Below, one piece after another: positions 34,128 to 43,990 of a DNA stretch of 64,000 bases. Where the stretch lies: contig QCXZ01000138.1 in assembly GCA_025024175.1 (NCBI GenBank), positions 42,751,092 to 42,815,091 of the forward strand. The letters run 5' to 3'. Made by a program: the position numbers and the translations under genes. Position 1 is the first letter of the stretch, and each line of letters starts with the position of its first letter. Source of the DNA: Rhyzopertha dominica (lineage: Eukaryota; Arthropoda; Insecta; Coleoptera; Bostrichidae). Below the pieces are notes generated by a model. That model saw only the letters and a program-made list of their open reading frames with translations, ran no database searches and was not told where the DNA came from.

Positions 34128-34439
34128 GTTAAACCTGGAAGACGAGTTCCCGATCTGCCGTTATTAGTATTCTTGGCACCGCACTTGCAGTAGTTTTCTT
34201 AAGACTCGTGCAAAATTTATCCAACATTTTCATTCTGCTTAATATTCTTGCGAAGATGTTGAATTATCTCGATTGCTGGTGTTTTTGGATCCCCCATAAA
34301 ATTTAATGAATTATTCACCTTCAATTTCTCTCCATAACGATTTCATGTGCGATTCGAATTAACATAAAAGCAACACCGTTCTAATGAATATGTATACTTT
34401 CCTGTTACACAGTTTTTGAGATGTCAGTTTTTACTTCAA
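34128..34439. other. Intergenic DNA
   Basis: Nothing recognised downstream of the retrozyme-like insertion. Confidence 0.45.
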
Positions 34440-34870
34440 AAACAAGCACCACCCTTCACTCGTGCACATTCCAATTATAGTTAATGACCTTTCTGTGCGC
34501 GTACGTCGTCACTCCATTTCGTCGCGTTGACATTTCCATATTCTCATAAAATCTATTTTCGTAAGGACGGCGAGTGCATAAAACAACCCGGAAGATGTAT
34601 ATTCTTGATGGAGTCGGTGCCGCGGGTTCATCCCCGATCAATTCATGCGTGAAGATATGGCGAAAGTGAATCTTTAGCTTTATGTCGCTCACGTCTGCGG
34701 CAATTGGATGAAGACCGGCACCGAGAGACAGACAAAGGGGCTCTAATCGATAGCGACACGACTCCCTTGACGGGCATTGATTTTAAACCCCATGAAGACG
34801 GCAAACGCGTCCCGCCACCTGAGCTGATCCGCATAAATACCCAGGAAACGGACCTAATTGTTTGATTATT
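34440..34870. promoter_or_regulatory. GC-richer island, candidate regulatory element
   Basis: A block of balanced composition with many CpGs stands between AT-rich flanks. Overlapping minus-strand frames at 34,456-34,692 and 34,643-34,873 lack known domains. The 34,790-34,850 part (GCAAACGCGTCCCGCCACC) is the most CpG-rich. Confidence 0.25.
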
Positions 34871-35051
34871 CAAAGCTATTGTACCTTGCTAAATAAGGGA
34901 TTCATCGCTTCTCTGTTTTCCGTGTATCAATTGGACATAAAGTCGTATAAAATGTAAAAGAGCAATAGGCACCACCGTGGACTTTCACCACAGCATGGTG
35001 TTGTTCAGACGGAGCAATATTTGTTTACTTGATTGCATAAGATTCATTATA

Positions 35052-36710
35052 AGAGTTATTTGCAAAAATTAAAAAAAGAAAAACGCTGAAACGGATAACT
35101 TAAGATTTATAAAGAAATTTATTTTGAGGTGATTCAATCAAAGTAGTATATCACTATGTCGAAGACATGACGTCATCAAATGTTTATTTTTAGAACCTTA
35201 TGTATTTTTTGTGTCATTTGGGCCCTTATTATCAACCATTATGTCATTTGGTGTAAAAGAAACAATTAGAGTGGTCACATTTGCAAAAATTATTATTTAA
35301 CACGTGCTTAAAATGACGTTCAAAAAATACACATAAAAGTAGGCACGCAAATGTTCAAAGTGGGATCAGTCAATTTACAATTTAACGCACCTAAATTTTT
35401 TTTGGAATTGTTGATATTCAACAAGTGCTTAGTCCAGTCTGAAGTAGTGCTAACGTTAGTAAAGGTTAGTAAATTTTGTTGCGACCACTAAGCGAGTCTT
35501 TTAATTGTTGTGACCTTGCCATGACGTTCCATATGATCTTTGCTGTGAATACGTCTGGCCTTAATGCGTAAGGATTATTTATTACAAAATCTTATCATTG
35601 TTTTTAACTTCTAGGTAACTATGTATTTATGTGGTAAAAACACAACACTACAATCAAGAGCCCACTTTACAAAAAATTACGACAGTGACTGTTCTTCTCG
35701 ACAACGAATGTAATTTTTAATGATGGTAGGCTATGGTAATTCCGAATTCACCAGGAAGTTTGTTTAACATGGAACAACAAAACAGACCTATTGCCAAATC
35801 TACTAGTAGTGAACTTGTTGCACGATTTCACGAAACGAGTAATGTGAAGGATTGACCAAGATCTGATCATCCCAAATCAAAAAAAAATCACAATATTAAC
35901 CATTTTATTAGAAACCTAAGAGAATCCTAACCTATCCCTGCATCAAGTGGCGACGAATACCACTCGATAATAAATCCTTATAAGATCCGATTGATCCATG
36001 CACATCCATGAGGACGATCCTGACTATTTTCCGAGGTGTTGATAAGAAGATGTGATGAAAACCCTAACTTTTTAAGAAATATTCTGTTTTTCGACGAAGA
36101 AAATTTTTATCTAAACCTCATAGTTATCTACATACGTACAGAAGTTTAATGGTTAATCTTATAGCAGATATTTAGAATTTCTCAAAGATAATTTGATACC
36201 TACACTGGCTGAAATACCTGTGAATGAGCTGGACAATGATGTTCCAAGAGAATACATTTGGTTGCAGCAAGGTGGTACACCGGCACATTTTGGTATAACA
36301 GTACGACGCTTCCTTGAAGAAGTAAGATGATTAGGTCACGCAGGAAGTAAAATGTCCACTCAGGTCGCCAGATTTGATTCCTTTAGATATTTTGTTTGGA
36401 TTAATTTAAAGAATACCATCGACACACACCTGAAGAATTACAATCGTGTAAGAGCTGCAAAGCGATTACTGCCTCCAGACGTTGTTGAACGCAGTGTGCA
36501 ACTTGGGCCATATCAGGTTGTAAATAGACTACAATTTGATAAACATTTGGGTGTATAGAATTATACCTGGAAATCAAACTTACTTGAAGACGTATTTTTT
36601 TATTTGTGTATTTTTATTCCAAATGGCATAATGGTTGAATTCTTTCAATAATATTGGCTTGAATGAAACAATAGTAGGCAGCTTTTTTTAGAATTTTTGC
36701 AAATAACCCT
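35052..36710 (+). mobile_element. mariner-type transposon with both ends preserved
   Basis: Terminal inverted repeats match over about 27 bp: left AGAGTTATTTGCAAAAATT (35,052 onward), right, as reverse complement, AGGGTTATTTGCAAAAATT (ending 36,710). TA dinucleotides flank both ends (35,050-35,051 and 36,711-36,712), the target duplication of Tc1/mariner elements. The element is 1,659 bp, near the usual full length, and carries one decayed transposase gene in the plus orientation. Confidence 0.85.
35800..36560 (+). pseudogene. mariner/IS630-type transposase (inactive)
   Basis: Fragments in order: RFHETSNVKD (end of the helix-turn-helix region), NPNFLRNILFFDEENFYLN (first catalytic aspartate), IWLQQGGTPAHFGITVRRFL (second catalytic block, with the aspartate of QQDG replaced by Gly), RPDLIPLDILFG (third acidic block), and a C-terminal region ending near 36,558. 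Numerous stops and frame changes occur. It lies within the TA-flanked element 35,052-36,710 and could not have supported its transposition in this state. Confidence 0.8.
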
Positions 36711-37779
36711 TACTTTATCGACAATACATATACATACTTCAGACAGTTCTACTAAGCTAGCGCAAAAGCATCCTATCGCAATCAATCGATGAGTTTTTTC
36801 AACCTTATTATAAATTCGTGTTTGTGTTTGTATTTTTTTTCAATATATGGCTGGCTGTAGCAGGATCTCTACAAGCTTCCTTGAGTTATTAGTATGTCTA
36901 GAACGTGAAGACTTGCAAATTTTCGTCAACCTTATAACGCACAACCATATGTAGCCAGCGTTACATTGAAATACTCTCGGCAAAAAAGTCTCGATTTTTC
37001 ACCTATTGAATACGCTAGGGGGACATTGTGTGTAAAAGGTTGGAAAATTAACCTATCCTATGCCGATCAGTGGTGTCTCGTGATACTGTATAAGTAGCCT
37101 GAAATATTTATAAAATACCTTAGGAGGAAATCGATCGTCTGTTTGAGTCGACGACAGGATGCATTGGTCGTCGACTATTGTTGAATAGTTTACTTACTTT
37201 TCCTTAATATTTACATCAAGATTTATTAATTTAATGTAGAACATGTATTTATTTCTATATCAGCAGCTGCTTCTGGATTCGTCAAATGGTAGAGCACCAA
37301 CAGTTATAAACTTTACTAATATCAAACAAACACATCCATTGCTTTGGCAATAAATTCAGACTTGCATTAAACAATCAGAAACAATAAAAAATACCAAACA
37401 GGTATTCTCCCACATACTGCAATTTTTTTAATGTAATTTTTTCGTTTCTCTCCCAATCTATTTTTCTTTCTTCTTTTCATCATGTTATTATCGCCGACAA
37501 AAGTCGCATCTTGTATTTTGGTTTCATTGTGTTCGTACATCAGTACCGTAAGTAAAATAGTGAAGATGGATGTGACGCATATAACTCCAACGCTCCTTAA
37601 AAGCATTTAATTATTATTTCTTATTACAAAGGCAAAAACAAGTTTTAGGTTGTTTTTGGTGCAACTGCTCCATTGCTCCACAAGAGGAACCGCCACTGGT
37701 AAAGAATAAGTTTCCGCCAGAGGCATTAATCACAGGTATCATATAAACATAAAATATCGTTATTAATGTTTTCATCTCG
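36711..37779. other. AT-rich intergenic DNA
   Basis: No feature supported; the minus-strand 79-codon frame at 37,367-37,606 is unrecognised. Confidence 0.45.
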
Positions 37780-38170
37780 CAATTACGACCGTCCCAGTAT
37801 CCTCTTTAATAACATTTGTTCGGCTGCCATATTAGAAGGGCTGCGTTTTGATTTACAAAATCATCCCTTAATAGGTGGAGCTCTGCCTGGGATTGGCTAC
37901 GTGCTATAAAAAATACGGCCGAAAAGCAGATAAAGGTTTTTATTACCTTTTTCCGCAGCATGTCGACGTCTATGGCCGTAAGACACGCACGTAAAATGGA
38001 GTAAACAGCCGAAACCAGGGGGTAAATTTGGTGCGTCGGGCGAGAAAGTCGCGTATTTAACGAAAGAAAAACGATCCGCGATGCGGGACCGGAATTTACG
38101 CTGACAGCGCCATTGTGGGTAGTAATGGAGAAGGCCTCTGGGATTTATCTACACTTTTAATAAATTCTTA
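37780..38170. promoter_or_regulatory. GC-richer island, candidate enhancer
   Basis: Balanced-composition DNA includes a TTTTTATTACC Hox-like site near 37,937, several CGTAA strings and a CpG-rich tail. It starts with GCTGCGTTTTGATTTAC (37,840-37,856), a 17-mer repeated exactly at 40,210-40,226 in another such island. No coding potential. Confidence 0.3.
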
Positions 38171-40374
38171 GCTGATAGCACTGTTCCTCCACAAAAAAAT
38201 GGATGGAAAATCAAAACATTTTTATTTTCTTCTTATTGTAACAGTGAGGTAATATTATACAACTGGGAAGACTTTATACCAACTCATATTTGTTGCGGGC
38301 TTACGCATATCGCGTATCTTTTGGAAATCCCAAAAGTACTACTGAATTGCCGTCGACGAACTGAACAAACAGCGAAGCTTATGAATTAAATAAACTTTTT
38401 ACTGTAGAATTCTAATTCACGTAACTATTATACAGCAGTTTACTATCTCCTGATGACTATAACATCATTAACAGTGTAGAATATATACAAAATAGCCCAA
38501 AATAGTTTCACCAAAAATGTATATTCCCAATTTGCAAATCATTTCATAATCATGAAATGTTTTGATAGATTTACTTCCACAAATTCTTTTTTCTACTAAA
38601 AGGAGCATTATTATAAATTACTATTCATTTGTATAATTTTTGGTTCGTAATTCAATAGTGTATATGATTGTGTACTATTGACCCTCATATTTTACACGGT
38701 TACCATCATTGTCAAAAAACCAAACTTTTTGTTTTTAAACAATTTTTTATAGAGGTATGAGCATTTATCACCCAGAAAAAAATCCACCGTTTTCTAGTAA
38801 AATATGCTTGCTTGCTCCGTTGTAATCACAACAGGCATGGTTAAGCCGATTATTTAGCAGGTATTTTTCCTTGCACGTTTATAGGAAGTCTCTTCCTAAT
38901 TTCGCGGGAGTCTGCATTCATGCCACATAACAGCATAAAGCGCATATTATCACATAAAAAGTATTATATAAATGCGATCTAAAACCAATTTTACTCGAAA
39001 ATGATAGGTTGTTAGCTAACCTTTTCTTAGAATAATTGTAAAGTAAGAAATGACGAAATAATGATAAAAAATTGCTACAAATTAAGTTTAATTTTTACTA
39101 CTACCTTCACAGTTTTGACTTATTTATAAATAAAATTTTGGGATTAAAATTCTACCATATTATTTAATATAAAAATTAGTAAATTCCCAAAGTTGCATTA
39201 ATTGTAAACTATCACACTGTTTTTGGACCTAGAATATCCCTTACCTAGTAACACACACAATGGACAGCCTTTATAGGTGCTTTTAGTGCAGACACAAAAA
39301 ATATACTTCACATTATTTTTAAGACATAACATATTGTGTTTATAGCTAACAAAAAATATTTTAGGTATCCAGAGAAATGAGTAGCATTTTGCGCCTCCAC
39401 CGAAAGCCCTACTCGTTTATCTGATTTAAAGCTACTCAATTTTTACGCGGTGATATTGTACAAATAAATAAATAATTGATTTAGGTTATATTTTTACGTC
39501 CAAGTAAAGAAAGGACAAAGCAAGGTCGATTACTGTGGGAAATAAGACGGTCAAAAGACAGTTCTCTGTTTAGACAAAGTAATAGTCAAATCAAGAGACA
39601 AACCCAACAAGCATAATATGAAATTTATTCATAATTTGTACCCGGAAAAGTGTTGAGAACGAGGAAGGAAATACCATCTGGTCACAGTGATAAATAGAGA
39701 TAACACATATTGTACATTACTAAGTTACAGTGGAGTAGACGACTAACAGACATTTTTCATATCTAAACAATTTGAGACAGTGGCAAAAATGGTGTAGTAG
39801 CATCAGGAATAGAAAATATAAAACTACAGCTTCGGCAAATTTCACATTTTAACAAAATAAAAGCTAAAATACCAATATGTTAGCTTTATGCACGTAACAT
39901 CTTAGCTTTTCAGAGCATTAAGCCACATCGGGGGGCAAACAGCGAAATGCATTATACAAGGCAACTGAGACCTGTCCGTTTGTTCCTGCCGGTAACAGGA
40001 AGCAGGAAGCGGGCCCATCCCCGAAAGAAGGGCCCGCGTCCCCTCGACAAAGGAACTTTGGAGTAATGAATCCGCTTCTAAACGAAACAATGCGATTATG
40101 CCAACTATGGGGCTGAAAACTAAGAACTCGAGGGGGATGCTGACGTTTATGAACGAATTACCCCGGAGGCAAGAGGAAATCTAATAGTCCAGGAATATTA
40201 TCAGTCAGTGCTGCGTTTTGATTTACGGAATCTTTGTTTAGTGGAGTGGACGTGCACATTAAATATCGTTGTTGGCGCAATTCCCATTATGATCCGGCAG
40301 AATTTTAATTTATTTTTTTAATAATGTCTAATTTATTATTTAAAAATCAAACAAAAGATTATTTAATGAAACTA
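38171..40374. other. AT-rich DNA with one GC-richer island
   Basis: Nothing supported in 38,171-39,880. The interval 39,890-40,310 is GC-richer, contains the second copy of the 17-mer described at 37,840 and ends just before a Tc3-like transposon. The 62-codon minus-strand frame at 39,902-40,090 is unrecognised. Confidence 0.35.
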
Positions 40375-41419
40375 CACTGGGAAGCATAACTATAGCCCCA
40401 CCTTAAATTATCAGTTTTTCTAGGCCAAATGCAAAAGTAATTTAATGTAAACCTACAAGAAGGATAAAAAAAATAAAAGTAATAGGAACTGGACTATTTA
40501 AAGCAGTTTATTAATAATTTCCATAATTTAAAGACATAATTTCTAAAATTTGCGTGGTGCATAACTGTAGCGCCATTTAAAAACGAACGTCAAAAACATG
40601 TTTATATTTTGTTATTAAATATTAACTGTCACTGTGTTGTAACAATTGTGTTAAAAATGCCTCGTGTAAGATATGAAAAAAACATGAAAAAAAGGTAAAA
40701 TTTTGGAATGAAGGGTTTAGTCGCCAAAGAATTGCTCAAAGAATTAACCGCTCTCGTAAAATTGTCGCCAATTATTTGCGAAACCCTGAACAGTCTGGCA
40801 CAAACAAGGAAGGTGGCCCTAAGAAAAAAATTTTGCCTAGAGATGCAAGAAGAGTAATTAATGCTACATCGAGTAATACTTTAAAAGGTCGAAAAAGAAT
40901 TGCCCAAGAGTGCGGGCTTGTTGTTTTAGAATGGACTATAGGGAGGATTCTGAAGAAAAGTGAACACATTGTACGCCGAAAACTAAGAAAATGCCTATTT
41001 GGAATTTGCTCGTGAGAATATGAATCGAAATTGGGAAAATGTAAACCAAAACTTTACAATTAAACCTCGAATTAAACCATGTAATGGTTTCAATTGTTAT
41101 TGGCGAGATTTGAGGAGAGCACCTGAGTATCTTTCAAAACGAAACTTTGGAGGTGGTACGTTAACGTTAATAGTGCGGGGTGCCTTTACAAAAGCAGGCG
41201 TTTTAACATTGACTGACCCATCAATACGAATGAAAAGTCGAGAGTACATTCAAGTTCTTGCGACAAATTTAATGCCTTTTTTAAATAACAATTACGAACG
41301 AGATTTTTCCAACAAGATAATGCGAGGATTCATGTCAGTAGAGAGTCGATGGCTTGGTTTGCCAGCCAAAATGTCGAATTGTTACAGTGACCTTCTTGCT
41401 CACCTGACATGAACCCATT

Positions 41420-42718
41420 GGGTATTTGCCATGTATTTATATTTTATTAAATTCCATATTAATAGGTAGTATCTAATCCACAAAACGGCTGTGACAGCTT
41501 ATAAATTCGAAAAAATGGATCGTAAGGTATATTTTGAATATTAAAAATGTGAATATTTAAAGGGACCGCCAAAACGCGAACATATTGGCCGTGACGTCAG
41601 GTGTCTTGTAAATGGCCGCTTGTTTACATCTGGGGTCAGCGCGTCACGCGTCAGCCTCAGCCCGTCTATTTATCAGTTTATTGTTTGCGTTCATTTTGTG
41701 GCAAGCGAATTAAAATACGCCAAGAAAAAGTGAAATACTTGATAAGTTATGACTTCTGAAGGCATGTTCATTGTTATGGAATTTGTGTACAGCGACGAGG
41801 GGTTCAACGCGGCGGAGATGAGGAACGTAAAAGCAACAGCATAAGTGAACTTTTTATCAAATTAACGTAGCATTGATAATTTGATCGTAGTGGGTTGTTG
41901 GAAACATACTATTTGTAAACATAATAATGTAAGAATCAAAAATGTACCCCAAACTTGGCATTTATTTTGGAGATCAGAATAAATATAAATTAGCATTTAT
42001 TTTCGGGGCTCTTGCGGCTCGTTTCCGGTCTGGCTAACAACGGGGAACAACGTCGTTCTTTATTATAACATTTCCCTCTATCAACTTAAAACGCATATAA
42101 TTTTTCATATCCTCTTCAAGCTATAACAATATGGAAACTGAATGGTAAACACTTACAACCCCAAAAAGAATAATAAAACTTACAGTAAGAATTAAGATTA
42201 TCTTCACAACAGAGAAACAAACTTTGCGATTTTGGCATAACACGTCTAGGGGTCTTAAACAACTTTTTCATACGTTGATAATCTCTAGGAACGGTTACAA
42301 AAATTTTGTTAGAGGTACTGACTGATGTACTCTTACAGCCAAGTACAAAACAGCACTTTTTTGCACTGTGTGCAGCACTGTTTTGTTTTCCATACATAAT
42401 AGATGCTTGTAAAACTACACAAATCACTTTTTGGTGCGAACTCTTACACCGTGCTTTCAATAAACACAACACACAAGCTTTTCCAATACAAGAATGATAC
42501 TACACCATTAAATAGCACGCTCCTCGGTAATGTTTATGTGACACTTGACGTCACGATTTGAATAACCTTGGATAGAAACGTTTTGGCGGTGACTCTTAAG
42601 ATTCGAACTTCAGACCTGAAATTCTCTACCTACAAATATTTTTTTTGTCTTTTTTTTTAAATACGATATATATGCACTTCAAGATTCATTTTACGTAATT
42701 TAAAAAAAGATAATACCC
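41420..42718 (-). mobile_element. THAP-domain DNA transposon, copy A
   Basis: The termini are GGGTATTTG on the left and, as reverse complement, GGGTATTATC on the right. The insertion duplicated AATT: right copy 42,719-42,722; left copy reduced to ATT at 41,417-41,419. The uninterrupted Tc3-like gene would read CCAATTGAA across the site. Subterminal inverted blocks ACCGCCAAAACG and CGTGACGTCA occur on both sides (41,567-41,617 and about 42,548-42,592). It carries a THAP-domain fragment on the minus strand. THAP domains occur in transposases of P, Kolobok and ISL2EU-type elements; the AATT target and GGGTAT ends do not decide between them from sequence alone. The GKVxxKxDVVPxxCxPDRKR-like residues after the THAP domain recall ISL2EU proteins. 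Confidence 0.75.
42000..42472 (-). pseudogene. THAP-domain protein fragment (copy A)
   Basis: The minus-strand frame 42,472-42,116 contains CCFVLGCKSTSVSTSNKIFV, then VPRDYQRMKKLFKTPRR and LFLCCEDN. This is the C2CH zinc-binding THAP pattern, but the final His is Asn here. The frame then runs into a GTAAGT...TTATAG segment of 63 nt that looks like an intron; beyond it (42,118 downward) a frame reads LEEDMKNYMRFKLIEGNV and on to PDRKR, the usual continuation of this protein family, interrupted by a stop. Only the N-terminal exon region is present; any catalytic domain is missing. Confidence 0.7.
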
Positions 42719-43021
42719 AATTGAAAACCTTTGCGGTATCCTGGTTCGGCGAGTATATGCGGATAACCATAAATGAACTCATAAATTCATTAGAAGAGGT
42801 TTGGGCTAATTTAGAACCAAGAATATTAAATAATTTTGCTGGAAGCATGAATTCTAGAACCTAACCCATTATTAATTTACGAATGTTTTGTTAAAATTTG
42901 TTCAATTCTGTGTGAAATTTAGATGGGAACTATTTATAAATGACTCCAAATAGTCTACTTCTTATTTTTTGCATTTGACAAAGAAAAATTTAGAATGGGG
43001 CTATAGTTATGCTCCCGAGTT

Positions 43022-43319
43022 TATAATGAAAGAAACCTAACCACAATGATTTAGAGAGCCTACTTGAATTCTCACTATCTTTCACACTCTTTAAATTGAA
43101 CAATTTTTCAGCTAAGCGATGCGTGTAATGCTTTCAAAGTGAAAGTTAAAAAAGGTCAAATTTAATAGTAAGTTTTGTTATTGCATTTCAAGAAACTATA
43201 TGTTGATTTCTTTAAATTTAGTTCGAATATTCTTTTTGACTCTTGAGCAAAGAAAGCGTCCTCGAAATTCGACGTTTCACCGAGATAGTAACAAAGTCAT
43301 GAATTTTACGAAGACATAA
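43022..43319. other. AT-rich intergenic DNA
   Basis: Nothing recognised. Confidence 0.45.
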
Positions 43320-43650
43320 TGCACCTGTATATCTCGTAGATCTGCCCGCAACTTCGCAACCTCACTTACACGCCGCCATCACGCGAGTGCACAGAAACAA
43401 AACTACACGGATGCATTTCCAAGCAGATACCACCCGTGAAATCCATTATGTGGGGCCGCTATCTCGCCTGAAATCGCTGCAATATTTCAGTGAACACCAA
43501 TAATTGTCGGATGGGTTGTCTCTCAGCCGATCAAACGATAACAACAACAACAAGCACCACACAAAGCTGTGCTAGACGGTATCACCAGACCATAACGATG
43601 CAAATTCGCGCTGAATTATTCATTTAATTAGAATAATGCTGTCGAGGATC
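43320..43650. promoter_or_regulatory. GC-richer island, candidate enhancer
   Basis: A balanced-composition block includes TTTCACGGGTG-, CCATTATG- and TCATTTAATTAG-type sites and a short CAA repeat (about 43,540-43,552). No protein-like frame was recognised. It lies between the Tc3-like element and SINE copy C. Confidence 0.28.
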
Positions 43651-43874
43651 CATCGCGACGGACGTCGGCGTCAAATTCCAAACTTGCTATTGGGATTATC
43701 GTACATATTGGATAAGGATTCTCCGTGTGAGGGTATTGAAAAATTCAACTTTCTTAGTATTCTGGGTTTTAAAAGTAGGGATAAGTGGGATATTTTATAC
43801 TTGATCGTTTTATTTTTGCAAAACATGGTGAATGTGTGGAATGTGAAACCAATATAGAAAAAGATTCGTCGTTT

Positions 43875-43990
43875 GACCTCTAGTGGCGCAACTCAGCGTG
43901 CCAGAGCGCAAATCGGAAGGTCCGGGTTCGAGTCCCGGTTAGAGTTAAAAATCTTTTTTCGACTTCGCTTCAGATCGCACAAAATTTAAT
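43875..43990 (+). repeat. tRNA-derived SINE-like head (copy C)
   Basis: The best preserved of three copies. A-box-like TAGTGGCGCAACTCAG is at 43,881-43,896 and B box GGTTCGAGTCC at 43,925-43,935, the latter inside a perfect CCGGG/CCCGG T-arm. The acceptor and anticodon arms do not close properly, and a T-rich stretch follows within 12 bases. Probably a SINE head; a decayed tRNA gene is the alternative. Confidence 0.5.

Larger units (their letters stand above)
40657..42845 (+). pseudogene. Tc3-like transposase, interrupted
   Basis: The ATG at 40,657 starts the DNA-binding region, with IAQRINRSRKIVANYLRNPE (second helix-turn-helix) and then RILKKSEHIVRRKL. The catalytic domain shows YWRDLRRAPEYLSKRNFGGG (41,097 onward) and, one frame over, FQQDNARIHVS (second catalytic aspartate) and SCSPDMNP. 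Coding stops at 41,416 where the THAP-type element is inserted and resumes at 42,723 with ENLCGILVRRVYADN, so the glutamate of 'NPIENLW' (third catalytic residue) lies on the far side. Independent frame shifts and stops exist on both sides of the insert. The motifs match nematode Tc3 closely in order. Confidence 0.88.
40375..43021 (+). mobile_element. Tc3-like transposon, split by a THAP-type element
   Basis: The terminal inverted repeats share GCATAACTATAGCCCC: left 40,375-40,399 (CACTGGGAAGCATAAC...), right 42,996-43,020 (reverse complement ACTCGGGAGCATAAC...). TA dinucleotides lie outside (40,373-40,374 and about 43,022-43,023). The subterminal region also matches (CAAATGCAAAA both sides). 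The element contains a Tc3-like transposase gene that is interrupted by a 1.3-kb element at 41,420-42,718. Without the insert the transposon would be about 1,345 bp, a normal size. Confidence 0.88.

Noticed and set aside
33921..34193. 90-codon frame overlapping the retrozyme-like insertion
   Set aside because: It crosses the insertion boundary and target duplication, so it cannot be a gene of the element and shows no domain.
43881..43950. A functional tRNA gene
   Set aside because: The T arm is perfect but the anticodon and acceptor stems do not pair, and two diverged relatives point to a SINE.
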